The notes: generated by a model not told the origin, from the sequence alone. Counted from the stretch's first letter, positions 1 through 8,316 are shown. The stretch is DNA of 64,000 nucleotides from Reichenbachiella ulvae (GCF_025833875.1 NZ_JAOYOD010000001.1:868001-932000), one strand, 5' to 3'. Translations and numbers: made by a program.

Positions 1-2063
1 TTTCGATAGACCCATTGTGGATTCGATTGGTTTTTGTAGCGCTATTGCTCAATGTTTTCAACTTTGGATTCAGTGGAGGGGTCTTTTTGGCTTATATCCT
101 TCTTTGGATTGTAATCCCGGTTTCTAAAGATCTGGGAGATGAAGAAAGTGTGAAGCGACTATTTAGAGATCCTGAAAATCAAGTATTAGGAGGGATTTCA
201 TCCGGGATCGCCGCCTACTTCGGGATAGATGTGACCATCGTCCGTTTGCTTTTTGTGCTCTCAATATTTCTGGGTGGATCAGGTGTGATACTTTATATCA
301 TACTTTGGATGATAACACCAGTCGCCAAGACGATCACAGAAAAAATGCAGATGCAGGGCGAGCCAGTGACGCTATCCAATATCCAGCAGACTGTCAACAA
401 GACTCTTAAGAATAAAGAGGGAGAGGAAAGCACCTTTGCTAAGATTCTGCTTTTCCCATTCCGAATCATATCAGAACTATTCCGAGTGATAGGAGAACTG
501 TTGGGACCTATTTCTCAGTTGATCTTCAATATCATCCGAGTATTCGCAGGGATCTTAGTGACTCTAGTGGGGATCAGCGCAATCATGGCACTTTTTGGAG
601 CGCTGGGAGTTATGATTGGACTCTTTTCTTTGGATATGCACATGTTCACGATGGGAGCAGTGCCGGTTGATATTGTGCCACAGAGCTTTCCGGTAGCGGC
701 AAGTGTTGGAGTTTTCATTGTAGGGATTATGCCTTTGTTGGTCATCACCCTGTTGGGAATATCATTATTAGCTAAGCGCTTTGTGATTAGCGCTGCGATA
801 GGATGGTCTGTATTTGGCATCTGGTTGCTAGGGATCATTATGGCGGCCTTTACGGTACCAGGGCTAGTGGCTGATTTCAGAACGGAAGGGGAATACCGCG
901 AAGTAGTCCGCTACGAATTGGATAAAGAAAGTCCAGTAGTGATCAAGCTGAGTCCAGAAGAGATGAATGATATCACGCGTCCAGAACTGAGATTGCGACC
1001 TACTGAGGATTCAGTATTCAGGCTGGTAGTAGAGAAGGAAGCCCGTGGACGTACCAGAGAGGAAGCATCTCAAAATGCACAGATGATCTCTTACAAAATT
1101 CGTCAGATTGACAATGAACTGATCTTTGATCCGCATTTCGAATATACAGAGGAAGCCCGTTTTAGGGTGCAACAGCTCAAAATGGTACTTTATGTCCCCA
1201 TGGGACAGGAGTTTATCATCGAGAAAGATGTAAGAGGCATACTTCGCAATTTCGGACAGAGACAGTACAGCAGGTATGATATCGAGGACAATGTAAGATG
1301 GGTATACACACAGGATGGCTTGCAATGTGTGAACTGCAAGCCATCGATAGAAGACACGGAAGAAGAATATGAATCTGATGATGATATGCCAGGTAGTCGT
1401 TTGGATTATTATGGAAATGATGGAGAAGATGCCATGGTCTTTGAATTCGAAAACTTCGATCAATTGGCCCTTTCCGGATATTACAAGGTCTTTGTTGAGA
1501 AAGGCGAAAAGTACAATGTGATTGTCAATGGTTCAGATGATCTAAAAAGTTTGGTTAGAATTCAGCAAACCAACAGTTTGTTATCCATTGGACTCAAAGA
1601 TGAGGATTGGGACATCTTAGATGGGATGGATGAAGAGAAACTCGAAGTTTACATCACTATGCCCTCGTTGACTGGTTTGGAATCAGGAGGGGCTTGTGAA
1701 CTGCACATTGGACGATTCGAAAACGAGAGTTTTGAAATCAAATTGATGGGTGCTTCAAATTGTGAAATGGACATTAAGACCAATGATCTTGAGATAGATT
1801 TGTCCGGGGCTTCTAAGTTGAAAATTCAAGGGTCCACTGATGCCTTGTCTGCAGATGTTTCTGGAGCTTCTAACCTGAGGGCTTATGACTTGAGAGCCAA
1901 AAAGGTTGATGTCAAGGCGGGTGGTGCATCCAATGCCAGAGTGAATGCCAGAGAGTCACTTTCAGCGGAGGTTTCTGGTATCAGTAATGTAAAATATAAA
2001 GGCAATCCAAGTCGCACAGCTTTGGATGAGAGTGGATTAGGAAAAGTGCGGTCTGTGGATTGA
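1..2063 (+). CDS. PspC-domain membrane protein with C-terminal DUF2807 (5' end outside window)
   Basis: The reading frame is open from base 3 and enters the window inside a PspC module, so the true start lies upstream; the TTG at base 15 is internal. The first 45 or so residues look like the end of one PspC domain (IDPLWIRLVFVALLL). A complete second PspC follows at about residues 52-106 (RLFRDPENQVLGGISSGIAA, then a hydrophobic segment ending LWMITP). Several more membrane segments follow, then a long soluble part. The last 210 or so residues match the head-GIN/DUF2807 pattern, a right-handed beta-helix with recurring SGASNL, GGASN and SGISNV turns. PspC proteins belong to envelope-stress systems and DUF2807 domains are predicted extracytoplasmic; this PspC-DUF2807 arrangement is familiar in Bacteroidota. 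The exact role is unknown. A hairpin terminator follows. Confidence 0.9.
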   Translation, partial: SIDPLWIRLVFVALLLNVFNFGFSGGVFLAYILLWIVIPVSKDLGDEESVKRLFRDPENQVLGGISSGIAAYFGIDVTIVRLLFVLSIFLGGSGVILYIILWMITPVAKTITEKMQMQGEPVTLSNIQQTVNKTLKNKEGEESTFAKILLFPFRIISELFRVIGELLGPISQLIFNIIRVFAGILVTLVGISAIMALFGALGVMIGLFSLDMHMFTMGAVPVDIVPQSFPVAASVGVFIVGIMPLLVITLLGISLLAKRFVISAAIGWSVFGIWLLGIIMAAFTVPGLVADFRTEGEYREVVRYELDKESPVVIKLSPEEMNDITRPELRLRPTEDSVFRLVVEKEARGRTREEASQNAQMISYKIRQIDNELIFDPHFEYTEEARFRVQQLKMVLYVPMGQEFIIEKDVRGILRNFGQRQYSRYDIEDNVRWVYTQDGLQCVNCKPSIEDTEEEYESDDDMPGSRLDYYGNDGEDAMVFEFENFDQLALSGYYKVFVEKGEKYNVIVNGSDDLKSLVRIQQTNSLLSIGLKDEDWDILDGMDEEKLEVYITMPSLTGLESGGACELHIGRFENESFEIKLMGASNCEMDIKTNDLEIDLSGASKLKIQGSTDALSADVSGASNLRAYDLRAKKVDVKAGGASNARVNARESLSAEVSGISNVKYKGNPSRTALDESGLGKVRSVD

Positions 2064-2090
2064 TAAAATTTCAGAATTCAAGTCAAATTT

Positions 2091-2121
2091 GCCCAGGCCT
2101 GTGGTGGTCTGGGCTTTTTGT
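2091..2121 (+). terminator. Rho-independent terminator after the PspC-DUF2807 gene
   Basis: A 9-bp stem (2091-2099 with 2106-2114, one G-U pair, GCCCAG/CTGGGC core) is followed by TTTTTG and more T. It lies 28 bp after the stop codon. Confidence 0.8.
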
Positions 2122-2559
2122 TTTTTATCCCATTTTGATCCCTGGAAGACCCCCTGAAATCTGCTAAAATATAGATTAAAATTCTGCTAAAAAATGATTT
2201 GAAAAGCTGCCGAAAAACTTAAAAAATATTTTCTCAGGGCTTCATTTTTGGGTGCTCAATAGGATGATTTTGTTCTTCCATTCAATTGGTCAGAAAATTC
2301 ATTCTAAACTCTTCTGATTCCTGAGTTGAAAAAATAAAATCTGGAGTATTGTAGAGATGCGGCAGATTTTTATTCGATTGAAAGACAGTTCCTTTGTTGG
2401 GCGATAGAGGTGAAAATCGTTGGGTCAGTTGGTTAAATTAGTCATTAAAAACTTGAATCAAAAACCTATGGATTTTAAGTCAGAATTTACCTGAAAAGGC
2501 TTGCATCTACGCTTTTTTTTTAGTGTACCTTATAGAAAGGAGTTATAAACAATACGACT
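2122..2559. other. Intergenic region upstream of the catabolic operon
   Basis: This 438-bp AT-rich gap has no open frame of note on either strand. It should hold the promoter and any operator of the 2560-8098 operon, but no clear TTTG-N19-TAnnTTTG promoter is visible. A run of nine or ten T occurs near 2512-2521, and an AAAGGAG sequence about 20 bp before the ATG at 2560 is unusually Shine-Dalgarno-like for this phylum. Confidence 0.5.
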
Positions 2560-3918
2560 ATGGCACAAGAAAAGAAGCAAAATTATTTTGAGTCCATCAC
2601 TGCACCCTACAAGGTCAGTGAAGGCAACATGTTGGCCAAACTGAAAGCGGCAATGGTGGGGCACATAGGTGCTCAGGAAATCGATGTGAGAAAGAGCAAA
2701 GGATCTTACATGTTTGTGCCTTCGGAAAACCGGAGTGTGTTGGATATGAATCAGTCACTTTCGGCCAAGGCCTTGAGTTACAATCATCCGGTATTTGACG
2801 ATCCTGAATACAAGGAGCTGATGGCGCTATATTCAAATAACCGTCTGTCCTACAGTACTTATCACAACGAAGATTTTGCAAAGGCCACAGAGGTGATCAT
2901 GAATCGATTCGTGAAGCCTGGAGGTTTCGACCATATCTTCTACATCTCAGGTGGAGCTAAGTCTGTGGAGGTGGCAGTTCACATCGCCATCATCAACAAG
3001 GTTGAAAAGAACATGCAGGCGGGAAAAGGAGAAATAGGCAATGCGATGATCAGCCTCTTCGGTGACTTTCACGGGAGAGGGTTAGGTTTAAGAAACCTGA
3101 CTACCTCAGTGCCAGAGAAGAATGAGTATTTGCCTACCTTCAGTACCTGGAAAACGCTGCCTCCACCGCTAAGCGAAGAGGAAGTACCAGGCGCCTTGAA
3201 GAAGCTGGAAGAGTTGATTCAAGAAGTAGGGCCGGACAATCTGGCGGGCTTCATCGCTGAAGATATGATCCAGTGCGGATGGGGCGACCGATTCATTCCT
3301 GCGTCCTTTTATCATGGGGTTAGGAAGCTGGCCGATCAGTATGATTTTTATGTCATTTACGATGCGGTGCAGACAGGGATGTATGCGTCGGGAATGCCAT
3401 TTGCTCATCAGGCACTAGAGGCAGCTTCTCCCGATATCGTAGCAGGTTGTAAAAAGGCCTACACGGGCTATGTGCTGGTCAAAGAAAAGATTCGAGAAGT
3501 GAAAGGCAATGCGATTGATTCCACCATTTCGATCAACTCCACCTGGGGTGGGCATTTGCCGGATATTATCACATGGGCCTATGTGTTGGAAAGCATCGAG
3601 CAAGATGATCTGGTGGGCAATATCAAAGCCAGAGGTGCTCAAATGCTCGAAGGCCTGAAGGGAATCGCCAACAAATACGATGAGGTATCCAATGCCCGTG
3701 GAATAGGCCTGATGGGGCTTTCGTTGAGTGCGCCTTCAGGAGAGTTTCTTGGCAAGGTAAAAGCCCAGTGCTACAAGAACGGCTTGAATATCTTCCCAGG
3801 GACGACTCCCGCACCGGATGGCTATGCGATTCGCTATCGTCCTGTCCTGGATGTGACGGAGGACGAAATCGCCAAGACCATCCAGATTACAGATCAATCA
3901 ATTGGAGAAATTTTATAA
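2560..3918 (+). CDS. Class III PLP aminotransferase, lysine-6-/diaminobutyrate-type
   Basis: At 452 residues it has the usual length of class III (omega-type) transaminases such as L-lysine 6-aminotransferase. Visible landmarks are the cofactor phosphate loop region (YISGGAKSVEVAV, about 128-140), FHGRGLG near 170, the pyridine-binding aspartate at about D268 in YDAVQTGMYASG, and the Schiff-base lysine at K298/K299 in AGCKKAYTGYVLV. The spacing after the lysine resembles lysine-epsilon aminotransferases. The family motif DEVQ(T/S)G reads DAVQTG here, so a highly conserved glutamate is alanine. The likely reaction is transfer of a terminal amino group to 2-oxoglutarate, giving a semialdehyde for the dehydrogenase encoded 10 bp downstream. 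First gene of a four-gene operon. The exact substrate is unknown; GABA, lysine, diaminobutyrate and ornithine types are all possible. Confidence 0.9.
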   Translation: MAQEKKQNYFESITAPYKVSEGNMLAKLKAAMVGHIGAQEIDVRKSKGSYMFVPSENRSVLDMNQSLSAKALSYNHPVFDDPEYKELMALYSNNRLSYSTYHNEDFAKATEVIMNRFVKPGGFDHIFYISGGAKSVEVAVHIAIINKVEKNMQAGKGEIGNAMISLFGDFHGRGLGLRNLTTSVPEKNEYLPTFSTWKTLPPPLSEEEVPGALKKLEELIQEVGPDNLAGFIAEDMIQCGWGDRFIPASFYHGVRKLADQYDFYVIYDAVQTGMYASGMPFAHQALEAASPDIVAGCKKAYTGYVLVKEKIREVKGNAIDSTISINSTWGGHLPDIITWAYVLESIEQDDLVGNIKARGAQMLEGLKGIANKYDEVSNARGIGLMGLSLSAPSGEFLGKVKAQCYKNGLNIFPGTTPAPDGYAIRYRPVLDVTEDEIAKTIQITDQSIGEIL

Positions 3919-3928
3919 GTATAAGACC

Positions 3929-5308
3929 ATGGCAGAATTGAAAATATCAGATGGCTATCAGTGCATATCGCCCGGTGATGGTCAGGAAAAAGCATTTTAT
4001 CCCTACTTCACAGATCAGGACCTAACCAGGGCCCTGGAGGAAGTAGCAGAGGGCTACCAGTTCCTCTCCAAAACGAGTATTCAAGAAAGAAAGGACATGC
4101 TCTATTCGATCGCAGCAAAGATCGAGGAGCGTGCAGGGAAACTGGCTAAGCTGGTGACCGAAGAGATGGGTAAGCCCATCACGCAATCGAAAGCTGAAAT
4201 CCAGAAATGTGCAGACATGGCTCGCTATCATGCAGATCAGGGAGAGGAATGGCTGAAAAAGGAAGTCGTAGATACACCACAGTTGACCTACGAAATCCAT
4301 CAGGAGCCACTCGGACCCGTATTGTTCATCTCTACCTGGAACAACCCCTTTCTACAAGCGACGCTGGCGATTGTGCCACAGTTGATCATCGGCAATTCGG
4401 TGTTGGCTAAGCCTGCACCCAATGCACCCAGATGTATTTTGGAGATGGAAAAGATCGTAGAAGAGTTGAAACTACCGGCTAAAATCTTTGTCCCGGTACT
4501 CACGACCATTCCACAGACCGAAGAGATATTGAAGAATACGGATATCAAAGGGGTGACCTTTATCGGCAGTACAAAGGCCGGACGCAGAGTAGGTAGTCTG
4601 GCGGGTGAGTCTTTCAAGGCAGCAGTGATAGATGCCGGAGGTTCTGATCCGATGGTGGTACTGCAAGATGCAGATTTGGAAGAAGCAGCCAAAGGAGCTG
4701 TCGGCGCACGCTTTGGCAATACAGGGCAGAGCTGTGTGGCAGCCAAGCGGATTATCGTACATGAAGCAGTTTATGATGATTTTATGGCTGCTTTCATATT
4801 GGAAACGAAGAAACTGAAAGTAGGTGATCCGATGGATGAAGCTACGACTGTGGGGCCATTGGCTACACACCAGGCCAGAGATTTGGTCAAAGGCCAGATT
4901 GAGCAAAGCTTGTCTCAGGGGGCCGAACTGATCTATGGAGGCAAAGTGTTGGAAGGCAGCGGGGCTTTTATCGAGCCTACCATTTTGAGCAATGTCAATT
5001 GTGACATGCTGCCCTCCAAGGAAGAGGTTTTCGGGCCGGTAGCAGCAGTTTACAAGGTCAAATCCCTCAAGGAAGCGGTCGATTATGCCAACGATACGCC
5101 TTATGGGTTGGGCGCGAGTGTCTATACAAAGACGCCAGAGAAGATCGTGCCCTTGCTGGAAACAGGCAACGTGGCGGTCAATACCAAGGTCGCCACCAAC
5201 TTCCCCGTGCCTTTCGGAGGGATCAAGGCTTCTGGTTATGGCGTCTATTTTGGTAGGGAAGGAGTGACCACATTTACGAATTCCAAAGTAGTCAACATAC
5301 CGAAATAA
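3929..5308 (+). CDS. NAD(P)-dependent semialdehyde dehydrogenase, Sad/YneI-like
   Basis: An aldehyde dehydrogenase of 459 residues. The ATG at 3929, 10 bp after the upstream stop, is chosen over an in-frame TTG at 3902 that overlaps that gene. Landmarks: WNNPF (about 137-141, oxyanion Asn), FIGSTKAGR (NAD-binding turn, about 211-219) and catalytic C269 in NTGQSCVAAKR. The AGGSDPMVVLQDADL block closely resembles E. coli Sad (YneI) succinate-semialdehyde dehydrogenase. The general-base glutamate, normally in LELGG, is aspartate here (D235 in VIDAGG), a conservative but unusual change. It probably oxidises the semialdehyde made by the preceding aminotransferase, for example succinate or aspartate semialdehyde; the operon context resembles DoeC of ectoine catabolism. 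Confidence 0.92.
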   Translation: MAELKISDGYQCISPGDGQEKAFYPYFTDQDLTRALEEVAEGYQFLSKTSIQERKDMLYSIAAKIEERAGKLAKLVTEEMGKPITQSKAEIQKCADMARYHADQGEEWLKKEVVDTPQLTYEIHQEPLGPVLFISTWNNPFLQATLAIVPQLIIGNSVLAKPAPNAPRCILEMEKIVEELKLPAKIFVPVLTTIPQTEEILKNTDIKGVTFIGSTKAGRRVGSLAGESFKAAVIDAGGSDPMVVLQDADLEEAAKGAVGARFGNTGQSCVAAKRIIVHEAVYDDFMAAFILETKKLKVGDPMDEATTVGPLATHQARDLVKGQIEQSLSQGAELIYGGKVLEGSGAFIEPTILSNVNCDMLPSKEEVFGPVAAVYKVKSLKEAVDYANDTPYGLGASVYTKTPEKIVPLLETGNVAVNTKVATNFPVPFGGIKASGYGVYFGREGVTTFTNSKVVNIPK

Positions 5309-5330
5309 GTTTTCAATCTAAGTATGCGCT

Positions 5331-6854
5331 ATGGTGAAAAATGATCCATATGTGTCGAATCTGTTTCGACATGCCAATACCATCTTCGAGCTGGGCTTCA
5401 ATCCGAAAGGGGAATGCTCAGCTTTGGCGTATACACGCCTGCTTTATGATCGCTGCGAGTATTTTCGCAAGGAAATGGAGGCACTGGGTATGCAGACGCG
5501 ATACGATGTATTGGGAAATCTGTATGGACTCTTACCGGGAGCAAGTGAGAAAAAAATACTGGTACTTTCGCATCTCGATTCGGTATTTGATGCGGGGCGC
5601 TACGATGGTGTGCTGGGGGTGATCTTGCCTCTGGAATATGTGCGATGGCTACAGGATGAGGGCATCCAACCCAGGTATTCCATGGAGATACTGGTGTGCA
5701 TGGGAGAAGAGAGCCCGGGAGTTACAGCCACATTTGGATCCAAGGCCATCACGGGGCACTATAGTTGGCAACAGCTGCAGGACATGACGCTGGCCTATGA
5801 TTCGAGTATGTCTTTACCCAAAGCGATTCAGCAGTTCTTTGGCGATGCAAGTGTGGAGTTGACCCGAGAGAAACTACAGGCGCTTCAACTGAATCCTGAA
5901 GAATATGTAAAGGCACTGGAAGTCCATATCGAGCAATATCTGCAGTTGCAAAATCGGGCGAAAGCATCAGATGGCCAACCTCACATAGGCGTGATGCGGG
6001 GCGTAGGTGGTCATATCCGTTTTACGATAGAGGCAGAGGAGCCCAGCTTCGTAGAGGAGCAATTGATGGGCTATGAACTCATCATTCATGGTGAAACGGG
6101 ACATTCGGGTGCAACGCCAATGGGTGAGATTAGAAAGGATGCACTGGTGGCTTCTGCTCAATTGATCATGAAGCTAGTCGAGCAGCCCTTTCCTGTTAAG
6201 TTTGGCTATTGGGAGGTTTTGGATCCCTCTACGACCAGTATTCCTGATCGGGTCAAATTAAACCTTTGGGTCCATCCCGAACATAAGTCCAAACTCATCG
6301 CGCTGTGCGGGGGGTGTGAGCATACAGATATCATGATCCAAACCACTCCGAGCGACCTGATGACCTACATGGCGCAGATCGTGTTGGCAGTCGATCGATC
6401 GGCCAACGACGCATTAGATACAGATGAGGTTCGAGCTACTATAACTAAACTGGAATTGAAAGGGCACGAGGCTTCTTGCTTTTGCGATGTACGGGGCGCC
6501 ACGCTAGAAGGGATGAAAGGAGTGGAGAATGCCACACAGATCCCAACTCCTAATTCCATCCACGACCATAGAGAGGAGCTTTCCAGAAAGGCGCCTATAT
6601 TGTTTGCCTCCACTCAGATGGAAGAAGAAGTGCTGAATGCGGCATTTGAGGGTCGAGTCATGTCAGGACAGATCTCTGTGCCGGGCCAGGATATCGGAGT
6701 GATCGCCTCCTGTGGCATAGATGCGGCGCTGTTTTTTATCGAGAGTGGAACGGGACATCATCCAGACGAATATGTGCGAGAGGAGGCCATGGAACAGGCC
6801 TTTGAAGCCACTAAAATAATTTTAAATCATTGGGACAAAACGCTTAATTCATGA
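5331..6854 (+). CDS. M20-family Zn amidohydrolase (hydantoinase/carbamoylase type), enlarged
   Basis: It resembles N-carbamoyl-amino-acid amidohydrolases, allantoate amidohydrolase and beta-ureidopropionase. All five expected metal ligands are visible: H81 (LSHLDSV), D92 (GRYDGVLGV), E127 (GEES), H199 (EVHIEQ) and H476 (GTGHHPDEY). The lid/dimer-domain histidine is at H258 (TGHSGATPM). The protein has 507 residues against about 410-430 for the family; most of the excess lies between about 310 and 420, around a Cys-rich stretch (LCGGCEH, EASCFCDVRG). It should cleave a carbamoyl, acyl or amidine C-N bond of an intermediate. It starts 22 bp after the aldehyde dehydrogenase and its stop overlaps the next start (ATGA). 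In known ectoine pathways the corresponding deacylase (DoeB/EutE) is an AstE/AspA-type enzyme, so this would be a different solution. Confidence 0.88.
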   Translation: MVKNDPYVSNLFRHANTIFELGFNPKGECSALAYTRLLYDRCEYFRKEMEALGMQTRYDVLGNLYGLLPGASEKKILVLSHLDSVFDAGRYDGVLGVILPLEYVRWLQDEGIQPRYSMEILVCMGEESPGVTATFGSKAITGHYSWQQLQDMTLAYDSSMSLPKAIQQFFGDASVELTREKLQALQLNPEEYVKALEVHIEQYLQLQNRAKASDGQPHIGVMRGVGGHIRFTIEAEEPSFVEEQLMGYELIIHGETGHSGATPMGEIRKDALVASAQLIMKLVEQPFPVKFGYWEVLDPSTTSIPDRVKLNLWVHPEHKSKLIALCGGCEHTDIMIQTTPSDLMTYMAQIVLAVDRSANDALDTDEVRATITKLELKGHEASCFCDVRGATLEGMKGVENATQIPTPNSIHDHREELSRKAPILFASTQMEEEVLNAAFEGRVMSGQISVPGQDIGVIASCGIDAALFFIESGTGHHPDEYVREEAMEQAFEATKIILNHWDKTLNS

Positions 6855-8098
6855 ATATCAGATACACAAAAGTCGGAGATCTAAACGATCAGAATCTCAA
6901 AATTGAAGGAGTAGGTTACAGCCGTCAGGATATCATCTTCCCGATGAAGGAATTTGAGACCCGCCTAAAGAAGGTACGCGAGATGATAGCAGCCAAAGGG
7001 CTGGATGCAGCCTTGATCACCACGCCAGAAAACATCTTTTACCTTTCGGGCTATCAGACGCTGGGCTATTGGTATTTTCAGGCGATGATCGTGCCCTTGA
7101 AGCAGGAGCCTTTCATGGTGCTGCGTGGGCTGGAGCAGCCCAATGTGGATGCCCGTACCTACCTGTCACATAGCTACGTCTACAGCGACAATGAGGAACC
7201 GATTGATGTGCTCAGAGATAGTTTCAAAGAAGAAGGACTGGTCGGCAGGAAGATCGGGGTGGAGCTGCACAGTTACTTTCTGAGGAATACCGAATTCACA
7301 GAAGTAAAGCAGAAGATCAAAGAAACTGAATGGATCGATGTATCCGGGATGGTGGAGGAGCTCCGTATGGTCAAGTCCACGCTGGAGATCAAGAAACTGA
7401 AGAATGCTGGGATCTTTACCCATATGGGGATGATAGAGGGCTTGAAAGAAGCCCATATCGGTAAAACAGAAAACGACATAGCTGCGGGCTTTTATCATGG
7501 CGCACTGGATGCGGGGGGACACTACATGGCCATGCCGCCTTTTGTTGCCTCGGGTCCGCGTTCTTATCTGGCCCATGCGACTTTCATGAACCGTACGCTG
7601 CAACCCAACGAATTCATCTTGTTTGAGGGAGCAGGCTGTTTCGAGCGCTACCATGCACCTACGATGCGGACCATCTATCTCGGGCGTCCGGAGCCCTGGT
7701 ACAAGGAAGTAGAAGCCATCCTGGCCGAGGCACTACGGACGACCGTCAAGTCGATGAAGCCGGGTGTGACCGCTAGTGATGTAGATGCAGTCAATCAATC
7801 CGTAATCCAGAAGAATACCTTTGGAGGTCAGCAAACTTCCCGTTCGGGGTATTCTGTCGGTACTGCCTTTGCGCCAGATTGGGGCGAGGGACACATGATC
7901 TCGCTGATCAAAGGCAACGAGACGGTGCTGAAGGAGAACATGGTCTTTCACGTGCTCTCCTATATCGAGATTCCTGAGTCTAAGTTCGCCAAGGAGAGTC
8001 GCTTTGGTATCTCAGATACGGTATTTGTGACACCCGAAGGAGGAAAGTCCGTGGTGAACCTGCCTTATGAAATTAAGTTTTTGGAGGAGGGGTTTTAA
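6851..8098 (+). CDS. Creatinase/ectoine-hydrolase-like M24 protein
   Basis: This is a pita-bread-fold protein of 415 residues: an N-terminal creatinase-like domain (to about 160) and a C-terminal M24 domain. It resembles DoeA/EutD ectoine hydrolases and creatinases, notably in SRSGYSVGTAFAPDWGEGH (330-348) and MRTIYLGRP (272-280). The two metal-binding aspartates of true M24 peptidases are replaced: the DxGAxYxGYxSDxTR signature reads FEGAGCFERYHAPTMR (258-273). H242 (YLAHAT) aligns with the catalytic histidine of the metal-independent branch. It is therefore probably a metal-free hydrolase of a small guanidino or cyclic amidine compound rather than a peptidase. Its start overlaps the M20 stop by 4 bp, implying translational coupling. 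Third codon positions across this operon look richer in G/C than in neighbouring genes. Confidence 0.85.
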   Translation: MNIRYTKVGDLNDQNLKIEGVGYSRQDIIFPMKEFETRLKKVREMIAAKGLDAALITTPENIFYLSGYQTLGYWYFQAMIVPLKQEPFMVLRGLEQPNVDARTYLSHSYVYSDNEEPIDVLRDSFKEEGLVGRKIGVELHSYFLRNTEFTEVKQKIKETEWIDVSGMVEELRMVKSTLEIKKLKNAGIFTHMGMIEGLKEAHIGKTENDIAAGFYHGALDAGGHYMAMPPFVASGPRSYLAHATFMNRTLQPNEFILFEGAGCFERYHAPTMRTIYLGRPEPWYKEVEAILAEALRTTVKSMKPGVTASDVDAVNQSVIQKNTFGGQQTSRSGYSVGTAFAPDWGEGHMISLIKGNETVLKENMVFHVLSYIEIPESKFAKESRFGISDTVFVTPEGGKSVVNLPYEIKFLEEGF

Positions 8099-8101
8099 GT
8101 C

Positions 8102-8251
8102 TTACTTCGAAAAGATCTTGACCAGCCAAAGGATCAGGTAAAGCCCTAGCCCGGCTCCAAAGAATAAGAATGCGATCACGAATGCGACACGTATGGTGGT
8201 GGCGTTCCAGCCTAGCTTTTTGCTCAACCAATCGGATACTCCTAATATCAT
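8102..8251 (-). CDS. 49-residue PspC-like mini membrane protein
   Basis: ATG at 8251 and TAA at 8102-8104 give 49 residues, beginning MILGVSDWLSKKLGWNATTI and continuing RVAFVIAFLFFGAGLGLYLI, then LWLVKIFSK. The pattern (amphipathic start, NATTIRVAFV, hydrophobic segment with GAG, LYLILW) is the second half of a PspC domain, equivalent to DPTLVRLIFV...LLYIILW. One transmembrane segment is predicted. It is convergent with the M24 gene, with 3 bp between the stops. Stand-alone PspC mini-proteins are common in this phylum and are thought to sit in the inner membrane; function unknown. A hairpin terminator lies upstream of its start at 8317-8345, so it must have its own promoter in 8252-8316. Confidence 0.8.
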   Translation of the reverse strand: MILGVSDWLSKKLGWNATTIRVAFVIAFLFFGAGLGLYLILWLVKIFSK

Positions 8252-8316
8252 ATGTTTTAGATTTTTGTTTGAATCTAAGATACGAATTACTGCGGTTTCT
8301 ATAGATGTCGAGTAGT

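Noticed and set aside
1011..1463. 150-codon minus-strand frame in the PspC gene
   Set aside because: It overlaps a certain gene and has no recognisable domain.
2122..2559. Riboswitch upstream of the catabolic operon
   Set aside because: No recognisable aptamer fold or terminator-antiterminator pair could be seen by eye.
3902..3928. TTG start of the aldehyde dehydrogenase
   Set aside because: It overlaps the upstream gene and the ATG at 3929 fits the family and spacing.
4300..4746. Long minus-strand frame inside the aldehyde dehydrogenase gene
   Set aside because: It is a shadow of a well-supported gene and lacks any family pattern.
7166..7654. 162-codon minus-strand frame inside the M24 gene
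   Set aside because: Antisense shadow caused by G/C-rich third positions of the real gene.
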